Source: Bacillota bacterium
GTDB taxonomy: Bacteria > Bacillota > Sulfobacillia > RBS10-35 > JAJYVN01
Direction: 5' to 3'
Assembly: GCA_021797775.1 (NCBI GenBank)
Contig: JAJZZC010000004.1
Span: 1-64,000, forward strand
Length of the DNA: 64,000 bases
Positions within the stretch are counted from its first letter, which is position 1; each line of letters begins with the position of its first letter. Of this stretch, positions 1 to 8,267 are shown piece after piece. A program made the position numbers and the translations under genes. The notes under the pieces were generated by a model that was given only the letters and a program-made list of their open reading frames with translations, was not told the DNA's origin and made no database searches.

Positions 1-1
1 G

Positions 2-2068
2 CTGGCGAACATCCGGCGCTGCCGGGTGCGGCACGAGGCGGGCGCGGCTGTCCTCGTACTGGAGCGCCGGCCCGCCACCATGCCCGAGCCCGGCGTTGCG
101 GCATCCGAGGAGGCGGAACCGGGGGAAACCCTGGCGTTGGCACGCTTCACCGGCACGCTCAGCCGCCAGTTGGCCTTGGCCGCCCGTGCCATCGAGAAAC
201 TCGCCCTCGGCCAGCCGCTGGAGATCGCGCCCCCCGACCTGCCTTACTGCTGCCCGAAGTGTGGCCGGCGGCTGCCCGAGCACACGCAGGTCTGTGCGAC
301 CTGCCTGGACAAGGGCAAGACGGTCAAACGCCTCCTGCGGTACGCCCTGCCCTATCGGGGGCGCATGCTGCTGGCTGGCGGGCTCGTCGTCATCGCCAGC
401 CTCCTGGGCCTCATCCCGCCGACGATCACCAAGCTCCTTACCAATGACCTCACCGCCGTCGGCGGGCCCCACCTCAGCCCGCTCGGTACGCTCGTGCTGC
501 TGCTCTTCCTGATCAGCGCGGTCAACCAACTCATCAGCGTGCTCCAGGCCCGCCTGGGGGTCTGGGTCACCTCGCGCATCGTCGGCGACCTCCGCCGGCG
601 GATCTGGGAATCGCTGCAGCACCTGTCCCTGTCGTACTTCGACCGCATGCAGGTCGGCCAACTCATGTCCCGCATCAACAACGACACCGGCAGCGTGCAG
701 CAGTTGCTGACCGACGCCGTTCCCTTCTTCCTGCCCAACGTGTTGCGCATGCTGGGCGCGGTCACGATCATGGCCATCTGGAACTGGAAGCTCACCATCA
801 TCGTCCTGGTGCCCTCGCCGGCGTTGATCGTCGCGCGCTACTACTTCTGGCCCCTGATCCGCAAGCTCGACCGCCGCCTGTGGCAGACGGTGGGGCGCCT
901 CAACGTCGTGGTGGACGAGGTGCTCTCCGGTATTCGCGTCGTCAAGACCTTTGGGCAGGAAGCGCGCGAGATCGACCGCTTCGACCAAGTGAATGAAGAC
1001 CTCGTACAGCGCAATGTGCAGGTTGGATACATGTGGCAGTCCATCTTCCCGGCCTTCGCGTTCGTCTCGGGCTTGGGCGGCATCCTGCTCTGGTACTTCG
1101 GGGGCCGCTTCATCGGAGCGCACCAACTGAACTTCGGGCAGCTGATCGCCTTCATGGGCTACATGGGCATGTTCACCGGCCCGCTCGGCTGGTTCACGAA
1201 CGTCGCCAACTACTACGCGTCCTCGCTGACCGCGGCGGAGCGGATCTTCGAGGTGCTGGACGCCGAGTCCGACGTGCGCGAGGCGGTCGCCCCGCTTCCC
1301 GTGGCACGCCTGGAGGGCGCGGTGCGTTTCGAGGACGTGGAGTTCGGCTACCATCCAGCCCAGCCGGTGCTGCGCGGTGTCAGCTTTGAGGTGCAGCCCG
1401 GTGAGATGATCGGACTGGTGGGTCACACCGGAGCGGGGAAGTCAACCCTGATCAACCTGTTGACCCGCCTCTACGACGTGGACGCGGGGCGCATCCTGAT
1501 CGACGGCCAAGACATCCGTGGCCTGCCGCAGGAGGTCCTGCGCACCCAGGTGGGGGTTGTGATCCAGGACACCATTCTCTTCGACGGCACAATCTTCGAG
1601 AATATCGCCTACGGCGTTCCCGGCGCCACGCGCCGCGACGTGATGCGCGCGGCCAAGATCGCCAACGCGCACGACTTTATCGTCCGCATGGCCGACGGCT
1701 ACGACACGGACGTCGGCTGGCACGGGCACCGGCTCTCCGGCGGCGAGCGCCAGCGCGTGACCATTGCGCGCGCTGTGCTGCAGAATCCACGCGTGCTGAT
1801 CCTCGACGAGGCGACCGCGTCGGTGGACACGCAGACCGAGCGCCAGATCCAACAGGCGATCGCCCGCCTGATCCAGGGGCGTACCACCTTCGCGATCGCC
1901 CACCGCCTCTCCACCTTGCGCCACGCCAGCCGGCTGATCGTACTCGACCACGGCCGGGTCGCGGAGATCGGTACCCACGACGAACTGCTCGCCAGGGGCG
2001 GCATCTACGCCAAGCTTGTGGAGGCTCAGTACGAGGCCCTGCGCCGGCGGGAGGTCCTCGTGCCCTGA
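2..2068 (+). CDS. ABC exporter, fused permease/ATPase, with N-terminal zinc ribbon (5' partial)
   Basis: Homodimeric-type ABC exporter with a transmembrane domain followed by an ATPase domain. The frame is open to the left edge of the window, so the true start probably lies upstream; the first possible in-window start is the GTG at 26. Counting from that GTG, a zinc ribbon with two CxxC pairs sits near residues 76-93, an unusual addition ahead of the six-helix domain (about 105-400). Walker A GHTGAGKST is near residue 467, the signature LSGGERQR near 570 and Walker B LILDEAT near 592. The substrate cannot be read from the sequence. The next gene downstream is a DUF1854 protein; ABC-DUF1854 pairs are a recurrent arrangement, in some bacteria next to cyanophycin genes, but no cyanophycin synthetase is seen here. 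The exporter call is firm; the role is unknown. Confidence 0.9.
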   Translation: MANIRRCRVRHEAGAAVLVLERRPATMPEPGVAASEEAEPGETLALARFTGTLSRQLALAARAIEKLALGQPLEIAPPDLPYCCPKCGRRLPEHTQVCATCLDKGKTVKRLLRYALPYRGRMLLAGGLVVIASLLGLIPPTITKLLTNDLTAVGGPHLSPLGTLVLLLFLISAVNQLISVLQARLGVWVTSRIVGDLRRRIWESLQHLSLSYFDRMQVGQLMSRINNDTGSVQQLLTDAVPFFLPNVLRMLGAVTIMAIWNWKLTIIVLVPSPALIVARYYFWPLIRKLDRRLWQTVGRLNVVVDEVLSGIRVVKTFGQEAREIDRFDQVNEDLVQRNVQVGYMWQSIFPAFAFVSGLGGILLWYFGGRFIGAHQLNFGQLIAFMGYMGMFTGPLGWFTNVANYYASSLTAAERIFEVLDAESDVREAVAPLPVARLEGAVRFEDVEFGYHPAQPVLRGVSFEVQPGEMIGLVGHTGAGKSTLINLLTRLYDVDAGRILIDGQDIRGLPQEVLRTQVGVVIQDTILFDGTIFENIAYGVPGATRRDVMRAAKIANAHDFIVRMADGYDTDVGWHGHRLSGGERQRVTIARAVLQNPRVLILDEATASVDTQTERQIQQAIARLIQGRTTFAIAHRLSTLRHASRLIVLDHGRVAEIGTHDELLARGGIYAKLVEAQYEALRRREVLVP

Positions 2069-2382
2069 GGTTGGTCGCCCGTGGTGGGACGCGAGTCCGG
2101 CCGCGGCGGGCGTGGCATCTCGGTAGGTTTGTGAAGGACGAGGCGGTCACGCCGGAACGGGCCGGTCCTGGCGACGGACGCGGGCTCGGCAGAACGATTC
2201 CCGTGCGGAATAGGAGTCCCGTCGGGCGCGGCGTGCGTGGCCGAGCCCGCCCGAGAGTCCGCCAGTTGCCTAGAGCCCCACGAGGGGCCAATCCGAGGCC
2301 GAAAGGGGCGAAAGCCTGGTCGGGCGGAGGTGTGGAAGACCGAGAGATCGGTTGGTACACATTGTGATGACCAGGGATTCCG
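2069..2382 (+). other. Intergenic spacer with an 11-bp inverted repeat enclosing a smaller hairpin
   Basis: No gene is seen between the ABC exporter and the DUF1854 gene. An 11-bp perfect inverted repeat, GCGGGCTCGGC (2180-2190) with GCCGAGCCCGC (2240-2250), encloses a small hairpin, ATTCC (2197-2201) with GGAAT (2207-2211). A 5-bp hairpin with a GAGA loop (ACCGA/TCGGT) lies nearer the DUF1854 start. This could be a folded leader or an attenuator between the two genes; the sequence does not decide. Confidence 0.35.
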
Positions 2383-3000
2383 GTGTCCGATGAGACGATG
2401 TCCGACGCAGAGTCTGACGACGATCTGTGGGCGCTTGCGCGCCAAGGCCTGGACCTGATCGAACTCGATCCCCGCAGGTGCCGGCTGCGTCTCGACGGCG
2501 AGCAGCGTTTGTCAGGCACGGTCCACGGGCGCGACCTGCCCTGGATCATCCCTTACCTCCCCTTCCCGCTCAGCGAACCGCAGGAATGGATTTCGCTCGT
2601 GGCCGTGCGCGACGCAGACGGAGACGGTCGGCGCAGCGACGGGGGGCAGGACGACCGGATCGAACTGGGTGTGCTGCCGGGGGTCGGCGGGCTCGACGAG
2701 CAAAGCCGGCAGGCCTTGGAAACCGCGCTGCGCCTGCGCTACTTTCTCCCTCGGGTGTTACGCATCGTCGACGTGCGCGACGAGGATCCGGGGCAAAGCG
2801 GCGCGGTGGTCTGGACGCTGCAGACCGACCGGGGCCCGCGGCTGCTGCGTATGGGCAACCTCTTTGAGGGCATATACGACGAACTCGGCGGCGGTCGCCT
2901 CTTGTTGCGGGACAGCGACGGCACGCGCGTGGAGATCCCCAACCTGCACGCCCTCGATGCCGATAGCCGGCGCCTGCTCACCCGCTACTATTGGCTTTGA
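2383..3000 (+). CDS. DUF1854 family protein
   Basis: A 205-residue acidic soluble protein. It carries the DUF1854 pattern: a central stretch RLRYFLPRVLRI near residues 117-128, then an aromatic/charged strand with WTLQTDRGPR, and a C-terminal IPNLHALDADSRRLL that ends close to the stop. No signal peptide or membrane segment is visible. DUF1854 proteins are repeatedly encoded beside ABC exporters like the one upstream, in some genomes within cyanophycin loci, so it is probably an accessory or regulatory partner of that transporter; this is inference. The GTG at 2383 is used, but the ATG at 2398 is equally possible because neither has a strong ribosome site. Confidence 0.8.
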   Translation: MSDETMSDAESDDDLWALARQGLDLIELDPRRCRLRLDGEQRLSGTVHGRDLPWIIPYLPFPLSEPQEWISLVAVRDADGDGRRSDGGQDDRIELGVLPGVGGLDEQSRQALETALRLRYFLPRVLRIVDVRDEDPGQSGAVVWTLQTDRGPRLLRMGNLFEGIYDELGGGRLLLRDSDGTRVEIPNLHALDADSRRLLTRYYWL

Positions 3001-3042
3001 GGTGCCGCGCATGCGGACGCTGGAGGGAGTGAGAGCCCGGCG

Positions 3043-3089
3043 GGATGCGGGAGGCGGGCCACGCGTTGGACGGCCCGCCTCCCGCATCC
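3043..3089 (+). terminator. Perfect 18-bp hairpin after the DUF1854 gene
   Basis: The arm GGATGCGGGAGGCGGGCC (3043-3060) is perfectly complementary to 3072-3089, with an 11-nt loop. No T-run follows. It sits 43 bp after the DUF1854 stop and just ahead of the next gene, as expected for an intrinsic terminator of the long-stem type lacking a U-tract. It covers a possible ATG at 3045, which argues for the later start of the following gene. Confidence 0.55.
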
Positions 3090-3107
3090 GCTCGCCGAGC
3101 GACTGAC

Positions 3108-4379
3108 GTGGATGTAGAGATCTGCCGGCACGCGCTGGACCGCGTACCCCTGTCCCTGATCGTCGACGACTCCACCGCGCTCCTGAACCTCAACTACTTC
3201 TTCCTGCGCGACCGCAACGCCCACACCGGGGAGCAGCGCCGCTGGGACGACCTGCCGGTGGTCATCCCCGAGCGCTTCACCCGCGAGTGGGCGGAGTGGT
3301 GCGGGGAGAACGGCGTGCGGGGCAAGTTCAGCGTCGTGCCCTGCCCCGCGGCCGTGGGGAGGATCGACCGCGGGCTGCCGCTCTTCGGGGCGGCGCAGTT
3401 GGCTAGTTGGCTGCGCATGTGCCGGGAATGCATCGTCCCGTTCTTCGACATCACCCCGGAGATGCTCACCCACACCTTCATTGTGGACCCGGACACGTTG
3501 CGGCCCCTGCCGTCGGGGGGCTGGGAGCAATGGGAGTGGCAGGCCTTCGGCCCCGAGGATCGGGTGGGCGAATACATGGCGGTGGCATGCGAGATCTTGA
3601 GCCGCGTGGGCTTGCCCCCGCAGGGCGTGACCTCCCCTGGGGGTTTCGGCGGACAGGCTCTCCCCCTCTACGCCCGCCTCGTGGGGGAGCACTGCCGCGC
3701 CGCCACCGGACGGCCGGCCCCCTTCTTCTTTCAGCGGGCGGTCACCGACAGCCCGGTGGTGGACACGCCCGTCTGGTACCCCGACCCGGTGGCCGGCACC
3801 GCGGTCGGCGAGGCGATCGTGTGCAGCAGCGACTGGACCGGCTCGTGGACGGGCTACGGCCGGGCCGATCCCGACCGGTTTATCACCGAGGACCTCGCGG
3901 GGGGACGGCTTCCGGAGGTAATCGACGCCGGTAGCCCCTGTATCCTCCTGGCGCACTGGCAAGGGATGTACGGCCTGCACGACGGCGACCGCCGGGGCTT
4001 TCACGCCCTGCGCGCCGTGGTCGAACGCCTGCGCCAGCGCGACCCGCACGGCGAACGGACCCGCTGGCGCAAAGTCAGCGAGATCACCGACTACGCCTGC
4101 GCGCGGGCACTGGCGACGGTCCAACTGGAGCCGGGGGCGGCGGAACTGGACATCCCCCTGCCCGTGCCGGAACTGACCCTGCGGCTCCGGGGCTGCGTGG
4201 CCCGGGAGGTGCGTGTGGACGGGCAGCCGCTCACCGGCCTCGCCCATCGCCGCGGCCTGCGCGCCGGCGCCTTCTGCCCCGACGGCCCAGCCGGTGGGGG
4301 CGGCCCCGACACCTTGGTGGCCCTGGACCCCCGCCACCGCCGGGTGCGGGTGGAGTGGAACTCGCTGGGTGGGGAATAG
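3108..4379 (+). CDS. Uncharacterised protein with polysaccharide-deacetylase-like features
   Basis: 423 residues, no signal peptide. Near the N-terminus is a hydrophobic strand ending in an acidic pair (LSLIVDDSTALLNLNYFF). Later come GKFSVVPCP, a Ser/Pro/Gly-rich VTSPGGFGG loop, and a C-terminal all-beta region rich in Leu, Val and Arg. The acidic pair after a beta strand and the alternating strand/helix pattern recall NodB/polysaccharide-deacetylase-like TIM-barrel proteins, but the canonical His-x3-His metal site is not evident, so catalysis is not assured. The start is taken as the GTG at 3108 because the upstream ATG (3045) lies inside a terminator-like hairpin. The family is not recognised with certainty; a carbohydrate-related role is inference. 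Confidence 0.6.
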   Translation: MDVEICRHALDRVPLSLIVDDSTALLNLNYFFLRDRNAHTGEQRRWDDLPVVIPERFTREWAEWCGENGVRGKFSVVPCPAAVGRIDRGLPLFGAAQLASWLRMCRECIVPFFDITPEMLTHTFIVDPDTLRPLPSGGWEQWEWQAFGPEDRVGEYMAVACEILSRVGLPPQGVTSPGGFGGQALPLYARLVGEHCRAATGRPAPFFFQRAVTDSPVVDTPVWYPDPVAGTAVGEAIVCSSDWTGSWTGYGRADPDRFITEDLAGGRLPEVIDAGSPCILLAHWQGMYGLHDGDRRGFHALRAVVERLRQRDPHGERTRWRKVSEITDYACARALATVQLEPGAAELDIPLPVPELTLRLRGCVAREVRVDGQPLTGLAHRRGLRAGAFCPDGPAGGGGPDTLVALDPRHRRVRVEWNSLGGE

Positions 4380-4596
4380 CATAGGGGTCTCCTAACCCAT
4401 CCGTGAGTGGCCCTTGCGGCCACGGAACGGCCTGTAACGAGGAAACGGGGTTTCATCTGGCGAGCGCGATTCGGGGCCTACGACGATGCCTAAATGAAAC
4501 CATGCTCAGGATCGATTCGCTGCGTATGTTCGCATCAGCGCTGGTCCTCCGTGCCGGGGTGGACGGCCGGTTTGCGTTCATCCCGTTCCGAGCAGT

Positions 4597-4640
4597 ACCA
4601 GGGAGCGGTGGGGCTGTCGTCGGCCCCACCGCTCCCTGGT
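4597..4640 (+). terminator. Perfect 18-bp hairpin
   Basis: ACCAGGGAGCGGTGGGGC (4597-4614) pairs perfectly with 4623-4640 across an 8-nt loop; no T-run follows. It lies 217 bp after the stop at 4379 and could end that transcript. It has the same 18-bp perfect-stem design as the hairpins at 3043-3089 and 40666-40710. Confidence 0.5.
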
Positions 4641-4718
4641 CAGCGGGGGGCGCGGGGGCGCAAAGAGCCCCAGCGCTCGCGCGCACGGGGGGCAGTCCGA
4701 ACGAGACGGGGCCGGGCC

Positions 4719-4920
4719 GTGAACGCGACGGTCACGGCCTAGCACTGCAATCAGGCTTCGGTCGCGATACCCCACAGGTGGGATGCGGTCGTCTGCGAGC
4801 ACCACCGCGGGTGGTGGATGAACGCGTAACCCTGACCACAGTACTACGCGGGCCATGATCCTCTCGGCTCCGGGTGGAGGCATCGAACCTCCGTTTCGGT
4901 GAAGGCGACGGTCACGGCCT
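4719..4920 (+). repeat. 22-bp direct repeat, two copies 180 bp apart
   Basis: Copies at 4719-4740 and 4899-4920 share 21 of 22 bases (GTGAA, C or G, then GCGACGGTCACGGCCT split as shown). Each copy is partly self-complementary (GTGA with TCAC); the first, with its flanks, makes an 8-bp stem GGCCGTGA/TCACGGCC. Protein-binding sites or paired hairpins are possible. Confidence 0.5.
4866..4892 (-). other. tRNA 3'-end-like fragment (T-arm and acceptor strand only)
   Basis: On the minus strand a 5-bp stem GGAGG/CCTCC closes a 7-nt loop TTCGATG, followed by a 7-nt acceptor-like strand ACCCGGA and then GCC. This matches the 3' part of a tRNA. No anticodon arm or matching 5' acceptor strand is found at the right distance, so it is not an intact tRNA gene. 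It could be the tRNA-derived half of an old attachment site, or chance. Confidence 0.25.
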
Positions 4921-5180
4921 GGGCGTGCCATGATCGCCAACGTGCGCTGTGGGACCCCGTGCGGTGGCGGAGGGGGTGCGGCAGCCTCGCCATACGCGAG
5001 CGCGACCCGGACGGTCGCGGTCGCCACCATCCCGTGCCGCGACAGCCTGGTACAGGGGCAGCTGGCCGCGTTCCGGCGCGACCGGGCAAGCACCGGCGCG
5101 GCGTCTCCCGGGAGAGACTGATACACTGCCTGCGGAGCCGCGCCTGGCAGGCAGGCCTGCTCCAGCGAGGTGACGCCCCC

Positions 5181-6365
5181 GTGACGGACGACGAGTTGCT
5201 ACAACTCTTGACGGCTGGCGAGTCGGATCGCGTGGAGCGCAAGGCCTCGCTCGCCGATGGCGACAAGATCCGCCAGGCCATCTGCGCCTTTGCCAACGAT
5301 CTGCCCGATCACCGCGCGCCGGGCGTGGTCTTCGTCGGCGTCAACGACGATGGTTCGTGCGCCCATGGCCACATCGACGATGCCCTGCTCAAGAACCTGG
5401 CCGCGATGCGGTCGGACGGGAATATCACACCGTTTCCCACCATGACGGTCGAGGCAAGGACCCTCGCCGGGTGCACCGTGGCCGTCGCCATCGTCCAGCC
5501 AGCCTATTTCCCGCCGGTCCGTTGCCGGGGCCGGACCTGGGTCCGCATCGGGCCCCGGCGTGACGTCGCGACGCCCGAAGAGGAGTCGCGCCTGGCCGAG
5601 AAGCGTCGCGCCGGCGACCTGCCTTACGACCTGCATCCCGTGCCTGCGGCCAGCCTTGAGGACCTGGACCTGAGGCTGTTTGAAAGCACGTACCTGCCCG
5701 CGGCGGTTGCGCCCGAAGTCCTCGAACAAAACGGCCGCTCGCCTCGCGAGCAACTCTTGTCGCTGCGCTTCGTCACCAGGGACGGCGATCCCACCGTGCT
5801 GGGCGTCCTCGTCCTGTCACCAGACCCCACCCGGTTCATCCCCGGTGCCTACGTGCAGTTCCTGCGCATCGAGGGAAACGCCCTCACGGACCCGATCAAG
5901 GACCAGCGGGAGATCGCGGGCGCGCTACCCGACCTGCTGCGCCTGCTGGACGAGACGCTCCGCGTCAACCAGTCCGTGCGTTCGGACCCGTCGGCCAGCG
6001 TCGAGGTGCGCCAGGCGGACTACCCCCTGGTCGCCTTGCAGCAGCTGACGCGCAACGCGGTGCTCCACAGGCGCTATGAGGGGACCGCTGCCCCGGTGCG
6101 CATCACCTGGTTCTCGGACCGCGTGGAGATCCTCAGCCCCGGCGGACCCTATGGGCAGGTGAACAGGCAGAATTTCGGCCGGCCCGGTGTGACCGACTAT
6201 CGGAACCCTCATCTCGCGGAGGCGATGAAGGTCTTGGGCTATGTCCAGAGATTCGGCCTGGGCATACCGCTGGCGCGCCGGGAACTCGCGCAAAACGCCA
6301 ATCCGCCGCCGCAATTCGTCGTCGAGGAGTCCTACGTTCTGACCGTGGTGGGGCGATCGGAGTGA
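5181..6365 (+). CDS. AlbA_2 (Schlafen-like) domain ATP-binding protein
   Basis: 394 residues. The N-terminal 120 residues show the AlbA_2/Schlafen-like nucleic-acid-binding pattern: an early acidic residue followed by RKASLADGDKIRQAICAFAND and VVFVGVNDDG. The C-terminal third has the GHKL-like ATPase signature of this family: RNAVLHRRY, a WFSDRVEILSPGGPYG stretch, and a final winged-helix-like segment. Such proteins are annotated as transcriptional regulators or putative DNA-binding proteins, and several are linked to phage defence. The start is the GTG at 5181, with GAGGTG eight bases upstream. The stop overlaps the start of the ParA-like gene by 4 bp, so the two are translationally coupled. 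Confidence 0.85.
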   Translation: MTDDELLQLLTAGESDRVERKASLADGDKIRQAICAFANDLPDHRAPGVVFVGVNDDGSCAHGHIDDALLKNLAAMRSDGNITPFPTMTVEARTLAGCTVAVAIVQPAYFPPVRCRGRTWVRIGPRRDVATPEEESRLAEKRRAGDLPYDLHPVPAASLEDLDLRLFESTYLPAAVAPEVLEQNGRSPREQLLSLRFVTRDGDPTVLGVLVLSPDPTRFIPGAYVQFLRIEGNALTDPIKDQREIAGALPDLLRLLDETLRVNQSVRSDPSASVEVRQADYPLVALQQLTRNAVLHRRYEGTAAPVRITWFSDRVEILSPGGPYGQVNRQNFGRPGVTDYRNPHLAEAMKVLGYVQRFGLGIPLARRELAQNANPPPQFVVEESYVLTVVGRSE

Positions 6366-7375
6366 CGCCTACCACCATTACCCTCTTCAACAACAAGGGT
6401 GGAGTCGGAAAGACCTCACTGCTCTACCACTTGGCCTGGATGTACCGGGAGCTTGGCTGGTCGGTGCTGGCGGCTGACCTGGACCCCCAGTCCAACCTCA
6501 CGGCGGCCTTCTTGGCTGAGGAACGGCTGGAGGACGTCTGGCCGCCGGACGACGACCATGCCGCGACGATCTTCGGCGCCGTCGAGCCCCTGATGAAGGG
6601 GGTCGGCGACATCAGGCCGGCGCACGTGGAGCAAGTGGACGAACGGTTGCATCTCATCGCTGGGGACCTCGCGCTCTCCACCTTCGAGGACGAGCTGAGC
6701 ACGCAATGGCCGGCCTGCCTGGACGGCAAGGAGCGCGCCTTTCGCGTGGCTTCCGCTTTCAGCCGCATACTCCAGGCCGCCGCGGCTCGCATCGCCGCCG
6801 ACATCATCCTGGTCGACGTGGGTCCCAACCTTGGTGCCCTCAATCGCTCCGCGCTGATCATGACCGACCACGTTGTGCTGCCCCTCGCCCCGGATCTCTT
6901 TTCCCTGCAGGGACTGCGCAACCTCGGCCCGACCCTGCGTCAGTGGCGCCACCAGTGGCGGGAGCGGGTGGAGCGCAAGCCTCCGGGCGTGGATCTGCCG
7001 CTCCCGGCGGGACGCATGGCGCCAGCGGGGTACGTGGTGCTGATGCACGCCGTCCGCCTCGACCGTCCGGTCCGGGCCTACGAGCGGTGGATTGCCCGCA
7101 TCCCGGGCGAGTATCGGGCGTCGGTTCTGGGTGAGAAGCCGGCGAACGGCGAGGTACCGAACCTGGCGCAGGACCCGCACTGCCTCGACCTGGTGAAGCA
7201 CTATCGCAGCCTCATGCCCATGTCCCAGGAGGCGGGCAAGCCCATCTTCCTGCTCAAGCCGGCCGACGGCGCGATCGGCGGGCACGGCGCGGCCGTCGTG
7301 GCGGCATACCGCGACTTCGAGCGGCTCGCTCGGCGCGTGGCGCGCCAGACGGGGTGTGACGGGCCGGCGGGGTGA
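6362..7375 (+). CDS. ParA/MinD-like P-loop ATPase, orphan (no ParB)
   Basis: 337 residues. The deviant Walker A motif FNNKGGVGKTS occupies residues 9-19, followed by the ADLDPQSN switch near residues 38-45 and a Walker B-like ILVDVGPNLG near 142-151. The C-terminal half ends with a KPIFLLKPADGAIGGHG stretch typical of stand-alone ParA-like ATPases rather than plasmid partition proteins. No ParB gene or array of parS-like sites is nearby. The start codon overlaps the upstream AlbA_2 stop (GTGA), so the pair is one operon. Inference: the ATPase works with the AlbA_2 protein, possibly in defence or stress regulation. Confidence 0.88.
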   Translation: MTPTTITLFNNKGGVGKTSLLYHLAWMYRELGWSVLAADLDPQSNLTAAFLAEERLEDVWPPDDDHAATIFGAVEPLMKGVGDIRPAHVEQVDERLHLIAGDLALSTFEDELSTQWPACLDGKERAFRVASAFSRILQAAAARIAADIILVDVGPNLGALNRSALIMTDHVVLPLAPDLFSLQGLRNLGPTLRQWRHQWRERVERKPPGVDLPLPAGRMAPAGYVVLMHAVRLDRPVRAYERWIARIPGEYRASVLGEKPANGEVPNLAQDPHCLDLVKHYRSLMPMSQEAGKPIFLLKPADGAIGGHGAAVVAAYRDFERLARRVARQTGCDGPAG

Positions 7376-7573
7376 GGGTGCGGCGGAGGCAAGGGTTCGT
7401 AGCGGTTACCGTCCGAGAGGGCGGGCGGTTCCAGGAGGGCGCTGGCGGTGATGGGCACGCGCCCGCGGCGGCGGCCGCGCCGATCGGACGCACTGGCGGC
7501 GCCGGAATGGGTCGACGCGCTTGGCGGGGCCGGAGGCGGACCGTGCGCGCCGATTGGCAGGGGCCCACGTGCT

Positions 7574-7595
7574 GCGGGACGGGGGCCCGTCCCGC
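7574..7595 (-). terminator. Hairpin just after arsC
   Basis: On the minus strand GCGGGACGGG pairs with CCCGTCCCGC around a very short loop, starting 2 bp beyond the arsC stop. No T-run. It is well placed to end the arsR-arsC transcript. The rest of 7376-7597 holds no recognisable gene. Confidence 0.5.
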
Positions 7596-7597
7596 CC

Positions 7598-8032
7598 CTA
7601 TTGCGGCCGAAGCGGACCCCCGGCCGCCAGCAGATCCTCCACGCGCTGGCGAATGTCGTCGCGCACCGCGCGGAAGACCGCCATGACCACCGCGTCGTCC
7701 CCGGTGGCCCGGGCGGGGTCGGGCAACGGCCAGTGGACCCGGCGGATGTGCCGCGGTGTCAGGGGGCAGCGTTCCTCCGCATCGCCACAGAGCGTCACGA
7801 TCACGGACGCGCGTTTCAGGATGGCGGGATCCAGCGGCTTGGCGGTATGGCCCGAGAGTTCGATCCCCACCTCAGCCATCGCGGCGACCGCCCGCGGGTG
7901 CACCGCACCGGGCGCGATGCCGGCGCTGGTGACGTCCCACCCATCGCCGGCCAGCCGACGGGCAAAACCCTCCGCCATCTGGCTACGGCACGAGTTACCC
8001 ATACAGAGGAAAACCAGGAGGGGTTTGGCCAT
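7598..8032 (-). CDS. arsC: Arsenate reductase, thioredoxin-coupled LMW-PTP fold
   Basis: 144 residues. The P-loop MGNSCRSQMAEGFARRL near the N-terminus carries the nucleophilic Cys of the low-molecular-weight phosphatase fold. The pair VTLCGDAEERCP (two Cys seven apart, near residues 82 and 89) is the redox relay of thioredoxin-dependent arsenate reductases and is absent from true tyrosine phosphatases. It reduces arsenate to arsenite in the cytoplasm. It lies downstream of an ArsR-type repressor on the same strand. No arsenite efflux gene (arsB/acr3) is in the window, so the locus is minimal or incomplete. The ATG at 8032 is used; the GTG three bases upstream is an alternative. Confidence 0.92.
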   Translation of the reverse strand: MAKPLLVFLCMGNSCRSQMAEGFARRLAGDGWDVTSAGIAPGAVHPRAVAAMAEVGIELSGHTAKPLDPAILKRASVIVTLCGDAEERCPLTPRHIRRVHWPLPDPARATGDDAVVMAVFRAVRDDIRQRVEDLLAAGGPLRPQ

Positions 8033-8267
8033 CACTCACCCTGCCCTGCGCACATGTGTCGGCGGCGACCACACGGTACCCCGCATCTCCATGCCAAAGA
8101 CACACACCGCCTTGAGGCGGGGAGCATTTCCGCAGTCGACGCAAGTCCAGCGGGGGAATAGTATAGCGCCACAGCGTCCCCGTGGCAGCGTCCCCTGCCA
8201 TGCGGCGCGCTATGGATCCCCACGCGCGGAACATCTGCTCACCGCTCGGCGCCCTCCCCACCACCCG

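Larger units (their letters stand above)
4380..5180. other. 800-bp gene-free spacer with hairpins and short repeats
   Basis: No convincing coding sequence is seen on either strand. It holds a perfect 18-bp hairpin (4597-4640), a 22-bp near-identical direct repeat (4719-4740 and 4899-4920) and a tRNA T-arm-like remnant (4866-4892), each listed separately. A 13-bp near repeat, gcgggccatgatc at 4850 and gcgtgccatgatc at 4922, flanks the T-arm-like segment. The density of short repeats just upstream of the AlbA_2/ParA pair is suggestive of an old insertion junction. Confidence 0.5.

Noticed and set aside
4866-4945. An intact tRNA on the minus strand
   Set aside because: A T-arm and acceptor-like strand are present, but no anticodon arm with a 7-nt loop and no complementary 5' acceptor strand could be placed at the required distance.
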